Below are positions 6,337 to 12,678 of a stretch of 12,678 bases of DNA, in pieces. This DNA comes from an uncultured Pseudomonadota bacterium. Lineage in GTDB: Bacteria; Myxococcota_A; UBA796; GCA-2862545. The translations under genes were made by a program, and so were the position numbers. The notes beneath the pieces were generated by a model, which saw nothing but the letters and a program-made list of their open reading frames with translations, searched no databases and was not told the origin of the DNA. The stretch covers positions 1 through 12,678 of the forward strand of contig CALATR010001089.1 in NCBI GenBank assembly GCA_937891875.1, given 5' to 3'. Positions within the stretch are counted from its first letter, which is position 1. Every line of letters starts with the position of its first letter.

Positions 6337-7938
6337 TCACTCGGTCGCGACCGAGATGGTCGTGCGGGGGAGCTGGCCCACGGTGTTCAGCACGATGTCC
6401 GGCGGCAGGGGCGGCATGTCCACGTCCTCGCGCACGTAGATGTCGTAGTGCCGCCGGTAGTGCTGCTCGATCCGGCCCAGGTACACGTACCGGGTGGGCG
6501 CCAGGTGCTTCCAGATGGAGCGCTCGAGACCGTAGTAGAACGGCCGCTTCTCGGCGCTGGCCACGGTGAACGCCACGACCTCCGGCGGCTCGTCCAGCAG
6601 CGCCTTCCAGTCGACGTCCGCCCCGTCCGGGTGGGGCAGGGTGAGCGCGCGCGGGTGCAGCTCGTCGACCCGCACGCCCGTGCCCACCGACCATGCCAGT
6701 ACGCCGGCGTCCCGGGTGGCGAGGCGGGCGCCCTCGGGCAGGTGCTGGCGCAGGTGCTCGCCGGCGATCATCGTCGCGTTCGGCTTGACCACCGAGTGGT
6801 GGCGGTCCCGCCCGCGCTGCCACCCGGTCGGGTCCGCCTTCCAGCCCGTGCGCTTCAGCTGACCGGTCGGGTCGCCGGTCACCATCCACAGACCGCAGAC
6901 CGCAGCCAGCACGCCCACGGTGATCTGACCGACGAAACGCCAGCTTCCGCGCTCGACCCGGGCCGCCAGGGGCATCGCTCCGAGCGCCGCGCACAGGGCC
7001 AGGGGCAGCACCAGCAGGCGCCCGCCGGGCATCCACAGGTAGACCCGCGACGCCACCAGCGCGAGCCCACCGACCAGGCAGGCGACCAGCAGCTTGCGCC
7101 AGCTCCACTTCGACGCGAACACGCCGATCAGCGCCATCACCACCGCGCCGATCCACACCTCGGCGTCGGGGCCGACGTACCTGCCGTTGGTCTTGATGGC
7201 CCCCCACCAGGTCAGGTTCGCCTTGGCCGGACCCGTGTTCGGCATGAGCGCGCCGTAGGTGCCGAAGCGCCAGGCCTCGAGCCCGCCAAACAGCGCCACC
7301 ACCGGCACCAGATACGCCCAGGTGTGCGCCGACGACAGCTCCCGCCGCCGCTCGATGAGATCGATGAGCACGATGCCACCAGCGACCAGGATCCCCTCGG
7401 GCCGCACCAGCGCGAGCGCTCCGATCAGCAGGCCCGCCGCCCAGCGCCACGCCCCCCTGGCCGCCCAGGACGCCCAGATGGCCCACACGACCGCGGCGAA
7501 GAACTGGGTCGTCTCCAGGCCGTTGGTCGCCACCACCGCGTAGTGCGGCGTGGCGGCCACGAAGAGCGCGGGCAGGGCGGCGACCCACACCCGTCGCGGC
7601 CGGTCCATGAGCGCGTCGCCGAGCAACACCATGCCCACGATGCCCAGCGCGCCGAACACGAGGCCGAGCGCCTCCATGCTCTCGTGCATCGGCAGGCCGA
7701 CCAGGCGCACGCCCGCCAGCAGCACGGTCCAGGCGAGGTTGGTGTACCCCTCGACCGGGGCCTCACCGCCGTTGTAGACCAGGCCGTACCCGGCCGCGAG
7801 ATTCTCGGCGTAGCGGGCCGAGATATACGCGTCGTCCACCACCGTGCCCCAGGTGGGCCAGGCGCGCACCAGGAACACCCCCACCGCGGCGAGCGCGGCG
7901 CCAGCGAGGGCGAGGGTCCGTGTGGGCAGGGTCGACAT
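6337..7938 (-). CDS. GT-C fold membrane glycosyltransferase, second paralogue
   Basis: A 533-residue polytopic membrane protein with the same plan as the protein at 119-1618. One N-terminal helix (about 8-26) leads to the acidic pair D35-D36 (VVDDAYIS), then ARYAENLAAGYG (41-52) and PVEGYTN (61-67), GLET (140-143), LVRPEG (177-182) and MPNTGPAK (232-239). GGDWM of the first paralogue is replaced by a MPGGR sequence before the late helices. The C-terminal ~180 residues are soluble, with a region rich in aromatic and basic residues (EKRPFYYGLERSIWKHL) absent from the other copy. It probably uses a polyprenyl-phosphate sugar donor on the periplasmic side to modify a cell-surface glycan; donor and acceptor are unknown. 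The ATG at 7938 has GGAGG only at about 16 bases, a weak ribosome-binding site. It is divergent from the gene at 8107. Confidence 0.8.
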   Translation of the reverse strand: MSTLPTRTLALAGAALAAVGVFLVRAWPTWGTVVDDAYISARYAENLAAGYGLVYNGGEAPVEGYTNLAWTVLLAGVRLVGLPMHESMEALGLVFGALGIVGMVLLGDALMDRPRRVWVAALPALFVAATPHYAVVATNGLETTQFFAAVVWAIWASWAARGAWRWAAGLLIGALALVRPEGILVAGGIVLIDLIERRRELSSAHTWAYLVPVVALFGGLEAWRFGTYGALMPNTGPAKANLTWWGAIKTNGRYVGPDAEVWIGAVVMALIGVFASKWSWRKLLVACLVGGLALVASRVYLWMPGGRLLVLPLALCAALGAMPLAARVERGSWRFVGQITVGVLAAVCGLWMVTGDPTGQLKRTGWKADPTGWQRGRDRHHSVVKPNATMIAGEHLRQHLPEGARLATRDAGVLAWSVGTGVRVDELHPRALTLPHPDGADVDWKALLDEPPEVVAFTVASAEKRPFYYGLERSIWKHLAPTRYVYLGRIEQHYRRHYDIYVREDVDMPPLPPDIVLNTVGQLPRTTISVATE

Positions 7939-8106
7939 CGGCGCGCCGGTAACGCCTCCGGGAGCAGGTTGCGCGCCCGCTCTGCAGCGATGCCAGCGGC
8001 GATGACATCACCCGTCACCGCGCCCGGCGACCTCGTCCCGTAGGAAGGAGACCGTTGTCGCGCGTCCCCGCGCCCGGTCTTGCCTCCTCCAGACTCCGGG
8101 GTCCCC
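7939..8106. other. Divergent intergenic region
   Basis: This 168-bp gap must carry the promoters of the genes at 7938 (minus) and 8107 (plus). No convincing -35/-10 pair is visible in either direction. An AAGGAG at 8044-8049 is a good Shine-Dalgarno sequence, but it lies far from the ATG at 8107 and precedes only a TTG in an out-of-phase frame. Confidence 0.4.
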
Positions 8107-8976
8107 ATGAAGTCCCGCGCCCGCTCGCAGCAGTCGAGCTCCTCGACCTCCACCGCGTCGAGCTCGATGGATGCCGTCACCCAGCCCCTCGGCAACGCCG
8201 CCATGGCCGACCTCGTGCCCGACGGCATGGACGAGGAGATGGGCATGCTGGGCAGCGTCGGCGACTCGCTCGCCAGCGCATCCGGCGCCGCGGACGAGGC
8301 CCAGGCCGCCGCCGACGCCCCCCTGTCCACCGGCGCGCGCTGGCTCGGCCTCGACGGGCTCGTCGCCAGCGGGGACAGCCTGTCCTACAGCGGCAATGCC
8401 GGCCTCGCGAAGCAGGTCGACCTGACCCTGGGCATGCTCGGTCCGCTGACCCTCGGCATCTACGGAAACTTCGCCTCGGACCTGGCCTACAGCCTGACCG
8501 GAACCGTGGCGTCCGGCTGGTTCGGCGGCCGCTACGCCACCCTCGCCGGGCAGGCGCGGCTGAACCTCGACACCGCCATCGGCGCCAAGCTCGCCCTGTC
8601 CCTCGGACTCGCCGAGGCCGGCCTGCGCGGCGCCCTCGACATGAAGGGCGGACTGCAGGGCACGCTCGACGGCAGCCTCGAGCTGGACGAGGCCGGCCGC
8701 CCTATCGCGCTGCCGAGCATCACCGTGCACCTCGAGGGCGAGGTCGCGCTGGGAGCCGCAGCCGAGCTCTACGTCGAGACCGTGCTCACCGACGCCTCCA
8801 CCTGGGAGGTCGGCAGCCTGCCGCTGGGCATCGTCACCGGCTTCGGCCTCGACCTGACCTTCGGCGAGGACGGCCTCACCGACCTCTCCGGCAGCCTCGG
8901 CGGCGACTTCGAGAAGAGCCCCGAGCTGGAGGCGCTGCTCGGCGACATCAGCGCCAAGGTCGGCCTCGGCGAGTGA
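8107..8976 (+). CDS. Cargo-like protein with Ser-rich N-terminus and Gly-rich beta repeats
   Basis: A 289-residue protein of no recognised family. The ATG at 8107 was chosen because it begins a leader (MKSRARSQQSSSS) much like that of the toxin-like protein; a TTG nine codons upstream is the only alternative, and neither has a close Shine-Dalgarno sequence. Residues 1-35 are disordered and Ser/Thr-rich, leading to MDAVTQPLGNAAMADL (21-36); the LGNAAMADL block is a type of N-terminal tag that I associate with extracellular contractile injection system cargo of these bacteria, which is memory, not a search result. Residues 45-75 are Ala/Ser-rich. From about 90 to 290 the chain is made of alternating Gly-rich beta-like segments (for example LGLAEAGLRGALD and GGLQGTLDGSLELD). 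It has few Lys and is acidic. No Sec signal, membrane helix or catalytic motif is evident. It converges on the RelA/SpoT-like gene. Confidence 0.7.
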   Translation: MKSRARSQQSSSSTSTASSSMDAVTQPLGNAAMADLVPDGMDEEMGMLGSVGDSLASASGAADEAQAAADAPLSTGARWLGLDGLVASGDSLSYSGNAGLAKQVDLTLGMLGPLTLGIYGNFASDLAYSLTGTVASGWFGGRYATLAGQARLNLDTAIGAKLALSLGLAEAGLRGALDMKGGLQGTLDGSLELDEAGRPIALPSITVHLEGEVALGAAAELYVETVLTDASTWEVGSLPLGIVTGFGLDLTFGEDGLTDLSGSLGGDFEKSPELEALLGDISAKVGLGE

Positions 8977-9004
8977 TCTGGATCCCACCGACGAGCCCGC
9001 CGAG
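8965..9004. terminator. Inverted repeat at a convergent gene junction
   Basis: CTCGGCG (8965-8971) overlaps the end of the plus-strand gene and is an exact inverted match to CGCCGAG (8998-9004), with a 26-nt loop. It lies in the 33-bp gap to the convergent gene. It has no U-tract and a long loop, so it is a weak terminator candidate. Confidence 0.25.
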
Positions 9005-9009
9005 CGGAC

Positions 9010-10263
9010 TCAGTCCTCGTCTTTCGGAATCACCAGGGCGCTGCGCTTGACGATCTCGGTGGGCTCGAAGTCCACGTGGTCGTCCACGCCCTGGTCCGTG
9101 GCGTCCCCATCGGGGTCGGGCAGTGCCGTGCGATCGACCTTCGCCGTCGGCTCCTCGTCCGCCTCCTTGCCCGAGCCGTTGGACTTGCGACCCCGCGACA
9201 GCCCCTGCAGCCCGCGGATGAGCCGCTTGGCGACCACGTCATACTGCCGCATCTTGTACAGCGAATGCGCGTTCTCACCCGCTTCGTTGAGTCGCGCCGT
9301 CTCCTCGTCGACCACCTGGAACTCGACCATCAGGAAGACGACCCGCCCCAGCTCGAACTGGAAGTCAGGCACCAGCTCCTGGGGGAGCGCCAGCGGATAG
9401 TCGACGATGAAGTTGATCATCCGGTAGGAGGCGCCGGAGAACTCGTTCTTGCCAGAGGTCTGCAGCGAGGCGTCCTCGGCGAGGCCCTGCAGGTCGGTCG
9501 GGTTGGCGAGGTAGGACAGGACCTCGTCCGGGGGGAGCAGGTTGTTGTGGCTCTGCTCCGGAATCACGTAGTTGAACGGGAAGAACTCCTGCACCAGGTA
9601 CGTGAGCACCGGCACCAGGCTGTCCTTGCCATCGACCACCAGGCGGAAGCGCAGCTTGTCGAACACCGTCGCCGCGATGTTCTGCTTCTTCGCGATCAGC
9701 TTCGTGATGACGCTGCTGCGGGCCTTGCGTGAGCCGTAGAAGGACAGGACCGGCAGGCCCGAGTCGCGCATCACCCGCGCGCGCCGCAGGATGTCGGCCT
9801 CCACCAGCTCGAAGAGCTCCTCCTCGGCCACGGGAACCTTGAACTTCAGGTCCGCCGCCTCCATGTGGTGGATGACGTGCATCAGCTTGAGGATGACGCA
9901 GCACAGCACCTGACGGCGGCGGAAGCCCGACGTGTCGCTGGCCCACAGGAAGATCTGCCGCACGTCGTCCGGGTAGCGGACCTCTCGCGGAAAGCGCAGG
10001 TACAAGCGCTCTTCCAGGTAGGCGACCGCCTCGTTGAAGACGTAGCGCAGCCGCTCCCAGTCGACCGGATCGTCGAGGTCCAGCCGGTTGAGGCGCAGGT
10101 AGCGGTCGACCTCGCCCATCGAGTCGAACGCAAGTCGCTGCCAGTCGACGACGCTGCCGCCGGACAGGACCAGGCGTATGGCCTCCACGTCGTGCAGGGA
10201 CAGGTCGACCTGGGAGATCGCCCTGGACAGCACCGTGTCGAGCTCGAGGATGTCACGTCGCAC
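9010..10263 (-). CDS. RelA/SpoT synthetase-like protein (resembles TIGR04552 family)
   Basis: A 417-residue cytoplasmic protein. The start is the GTG at 10263; the open frame continues upstream but only antisense to rsgA. An N-terminal helical region (1-165) precedes a part that follows the order of a (p)ppGpp synthetase domain: a basic ATP-loop SRKARSSVITK (178-188, compare RxKxxxSIxxK), the metal-site strand VFDKLRFRLVV (200-210, D202), NEFSGASYRMINF (273-285) in the place of the NGYxSLH segment, and VEFQ (313-316) with GENAHSLYK (329-337), which matches the EIQIRT...AEHGxAxHWxYK ending. No HD hydrolase domain is present. The tail (355-417) is charged and probably disordered. I recall this family as myxobacterial TIGR04552, without certainty. 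Catalytic activity is plausible but unproven; substitutions at several RSH consensus positions may mean a changed substrate or a pseudoenzyme. Confidence 0.7.
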   Translation of the reverse strand: MRRDILELDTVLSRAISQVDLSLHDVEAIRLVLSGGSVVDWQRLAFDSMGEVDRYLRLNRLDLDDPVDWERLRYVFNEAVAYLEERLYLRFPREVRYPDDVRQIFLWASDTSGFRRRQVLCCVILKLMHVIHHMEAADLKFKVPVAEEELFELVEADILRRARVMRDSGLPVLSFYGSRKARSSVITKLIAKKQNIAATVFDKLRFRLVVDGKDSLVPVLTYLVQEFFPFNYVIPEQSHNNLLPPDEVLSYLANPTDLQGLAEDASLQTSGKNEFSGASYRMINFIVDYPLALPQELVPDFQFELGRVVFLMVEFQVVDEETARLNEAGENAHSLYKMRQYDVVAKRLIRGLQGLSRGRKSNGSGKEADEEPTAKVDRTALPDPDGDATDQGVDDHVDFEPTEIVKRSALVIPKDED

Positions 10264-10275
10264 GGATCGAGGATA
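10264..10275 (-). promoter_or_regulatory. Candidate -10 element of a leaderless promoter for the RelA/SpoT-like gene
   Basis: On the minus strand TATCCT (10275-10270) fits a -10 box and lies six bases before the GTG start codon at 10263. No Shine-Dalgarno sequence precedes that codon. The spacing is identical to that at 107-119. No clear -35 box was found. The whole divergent gap to rsgA is only 51 bp. Confidence 0.35.
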
Positions 10276-10314
10276 ACCCGAGCTACCTGGAGGTCCCCTG
10301 GCCGAGCCCACCCC

Positions 10315-11274
10315 ATGAGTCGCAAGCGCGCAGAACACGGCAAGAACGCCCCGAAGGGCCGCCCCGGTAGGGTGGTCGAGACCGTCGGTCGACGGGTCCG
10401 GGTGCGCGACGAGGAGGGCGAGCGCGTCTGCTTCCTCTCCGGTCAGCGCGCCGTCATCGGCGATCAGGTGCGCTGGGTCGTCGCCAAGGGCACCGGCGGC
10501 AAGCTGGTGGGGGTCGACGAGCGCCGCACCGTGCTCTCCCGCCTCGACCACAAGGGCCGCGAGCAGGTGGTCGCCGCGAACCTCGACGGCGTCGTCATCG
10601 TCGACACCGGTGCCGCCCCGCCCCTCGCTCCGGTCCTGCTCGACCGCTACCTCGTCGCCGCCGACCGGGGTGGCCTGCGCGCGGTCATCTGCGTCAACAA
10701 GGCCGACCTCGGCCTGCCCGACGAGGCACGGGACCAGCTCGCCGTGCGCGAGGCCCTGGGCTTCCGCGTCCTGCACACCAGCGCCCACTCCGGCGAGGGC
10801 ATCGAGGAACTCCGGGCGTTCATCGCCGACGAAGGCGGCGCCTGGGCCCTGGTCGGTCGCTCCGGCGTCGGCAAGACCAGCCTGGTCCAGCGCCTGCTTC
10901 CCGAGGTCCCGGACGAAGAGATCGGCGAGACGGCCGAGCTGTCCGAGTACTGGGGCATGGGTCGCCACACGACGACCTCGTCACGCATCTTCGACCTGCC
11001 CGACGGCGGCGAGATCGTAGACAGCCCGGGCATCCGCAGCTTCACCCCCGCCGGCCTGACCACCGACGACCTGCGCCTGCACTTCCCCGCCATCCGCGAC
11101 GCGTCCTGCCAGTTCCGCGACTGCCTGCACCGCGAGGGGGAAGACGGCTGCGCCGTGCCCGACCAGGTCCACCCCGACCTGGTGCACAGCTACCGCACCC
11201 TGCTCAAGGAGCTCCTCGAGATCGCCGCCGGCACGAGGCGTGGACGTGGGGAGCAGGAGAAGAAGCGCAGCTGA
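10315..11274 (+). CDS. rsgA: Ribosome small-subunit GTPase RsgA (YjeQ family)
   Basis: A 319-residue circularly permuted GTPase that binds the 30S subunit and checks its late assembly, releasing with GTP hydrolysis. The N-terminus (1-15) is basic and followed by an OB-fold (about 18-66). The GTPase motifs come in permuted order: G4 NKAD (128-131), G5 TSAHSG (155-160), G1 GRSGVGKTS (181-189), G2 GRHTTT (216-221) and G3 DSPG (236-239). The C-terminal zinc site is C265, C270, H272 and C279, close to the C-x4-C-x-H-x5-C pattern of the family, and the tail is basic. Length is normal. The ATG has no close Shine-Dalgarno sequence; GGAGGT at 10289-10294 is about 20 bases away. It is divergent from the RelA/SpoT-like gene; RsgA enzymes are known to bind (p)ppGpp. 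Confidence 0.95.
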   Translation: MSRKRAEHGKNAPKGRPGRVVETVGRRVRVRDEEGERVCFLSGQRAVIGDQVRWVVAKGTGGKLVGVDERRTVLSRLDHKGREQVVAANLDGVVIVDTGAAPPLAPVLLDRYLVAADRGGLRAVICVNKADLGLPDEARDQLAVREALGFRVLHTSAHSGEGIEELRAFIADEGGAWALVGRSGVGKTSLVQRLLPEVPDEEIGETAELSEYWGMGRHTTTSSRIFDLPDGGEIVDSPGIRSFTPAGLTTDDLRLHFPAIRDASCQFRDCLHREGEDGCAVPDQVHPDLVHSYRTLLKELLEIAAGTRRGRGEQEKKRS

Positions 11275-11333
11275 CGGGTCTCTCGAACAGCGGGGTACGT
11301 CCAAGCAGAACGGCGCATCGCCTCGCCGGACGC

Positions 11334-11339
11334 TACGCT
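11334..11339 (+). promoter_or_regulatory. Candidate -10 element of the lipoprotein gene
   Basis: TACGCT fits a -10 TAnnnT core in the gap after rsgA. Transcription would start near 11346, giving a leader of about 17 bases to the ATG at 11363 that includes AGGAG (11354-11358). No -35 box is clear. Confidence 0.3.
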
Positions 11340-11362
11340 GGGGCGGGCACATGAGGAGACAC

Positions 11363-12343
<981 letters not shown>

Positions 12344-12354
12344 TTCCCACCGAC

Positions 12355-12379
12355 GGCGACCGAGATCTCGGCGATCGCC
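12355..12379. terminator. Palindrome between convergent genes
   Basis: CCGAGATCTCGG (12360-12371) is a perfect 12-bp palindrome, flanked by GGCGA (12355-12359) and TCGCC (12375-12379), which are also inverted matches. Folded as an imperfect hairpin it would sit in the 36-bp gap between the lipoprotein stop and the convergent partial gene. There is no U-tract. Confidence 0.3.
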
Positions 12380-12678
12380 CTACCTTCCGCGCAGTCCCTT
12401 GAGCGCCTCCAGGCGGGCGATCGCCGCTTCGCGGGTGTCATAGACCTCCCACAGGAAGGGATGGCGTCCGCCCTCCGCGGAGATGGGCACGCCGTCGGCG
12501 GCATAGGGCGCGAGCGGCTCGCGGCACATCCCCTTCGCCTTGCGCGCCGCGGCGACGATCCAGACCGGCGTCCGCACGAAACCCGGCGGCATCGCCTCGG
12601 TCTGTCCGGCGACCTCCAGGTCTTCGAAGCCCGGCATCCGCGGCCAGGTCGCGCTGACGCGCTCGGGCGGACGACCCC
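12380..12678 (-). CDS. Partial gene of unknown function, 5' end beyond the window
   Basis: The frame is open from the right edge to a TAG at 12380-12382. High third-position GC supports real coding. An ATG exists at 12637 but has no ribosome-binding site, and the frame continues through it, so the true start is probably outside; the visible part is about 99 codons. It contains a hydrophobic strand (TPVWIVAAARKAKGM), a MCREPLAPYAADGVP segment with one cysteine, HPFLWEVYDTREAA, and a helical Leu/Ala-rich end. No family is recognised. It converges on the lipoprotein gene. Confidence 0.6.
   Translation of the reverse strand, partial: GRPPERVSATWPRMPGFEDLEVAGQTEAMPPGFVRTPVWIVAAARKAKGMCREPLAPYAADGVPISAEGGRHPFLWEVYDTREAAIARLEALKGLRGR

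Noticed and set aside
6448..8043. Plus-strand frame of 531 codons
   Set aside because: It is antisense to the second glycosyltransferase and has shadow composition (Arg/His/Gln-rich).
8008..8988. Minus-strand frame of 326 codons
   Set aside because: It is antisense to the cargo-like gene; its Gly/Val/Glu pattern mirrors the Gly-rich beta repeats on the other strand.
10264..10968. N-terminal extension of the RelA/SpoT-like protein
   Set aside because: The open frame runs on antisense to rsgA, a certain gene; the GTG at 10263 gives a normal start with a -10-like box before it.
12381..12386. TACCTT as a plus-strand -10 box
   Set aside because: It lies inside the end of the convergent minus-strand gene with no plus-strand gene after it.

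Overview
The window is very GC-rich and densely coded. It most likely comes from a Myxococcota or related (former Deltaproteobacteria) chromosome. The supporting signs are a secreted zinc metalloprotease with a MYXO-CTERM-like tail (Cys, one hydrophobic helix, Arg-rich end), a lipoprotein with MopE-type Asp/Cys repeats, a RelA/SpoT-like protein that resembles a family I recall mainly from myxobacteria, and two proteins with a low-complexity MK-(Gln/Ser/Ala/Pro)-rich N-terminus of the kind I associate with injected or secreted cargo. No tRNA, rRNA, CRISPR array or insertion sequence was seen.

Layout. 119-1618 (+) is a GT-C membrane glycosyltransferase that converges on 1637-3010 (-), a polytopic membrane protein of unknown role. 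A divergent gap leads to 3122-3808 (+), a matrixin-like metalloprotease. It is followed by a 15-codon mini-ORF (3808-3855) that overlaps both neighbours, and by 3852-4316 (+), a small secreted protein. Converging on these are 4334-4702 and 4702-6081 (both -), which overlap by one base and look like a putative immunity protein and a polymorphic-toxin-like protein with a nucleotidyltransferase-type C-terminus. Upstream of that pair lies a 13-bp perfect inverted repeat (6243-6324) and then 6337-7938 (-), a second GT-C glycosyltransferase paralogous to the first. 8107-8976 (+) is a second cargo-like protein, convergent with 9010-10263 (-), the RelA/SpoT-synthetase-like protein. That gene is divergent from rsgA (10315-11274, +), the ribosome-assembly GTPase. 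11363-12343 (+) is the MopE-repeat lipoprotein, convergent with a partial gene (12380 to the right edge, -).

How it fits together. Most genes seem to be independent short units in alternating orientation: four tail-to-tail junctions with gaps of 17 to 36 bp, each carrying an inverted repeat at the stop codons. Two units look like functional pairs: the metalloprotease with its small secreted partner, and the toxin-like gene with its overlapping downstream gene. The divergent rsgA and RelA/SpoT-like genes make a suggestive pairing, because RsgA is a known (p)ppGpp-binding GTPase. The best candidate for an undescribed system is the 4334-6081 pair, in which the residues of a minimal nucleotidyltransferase active site can be placed at the C-terminus of a toxin-like architecture. 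All functional names come from motif reading by eye; no homology search was run.
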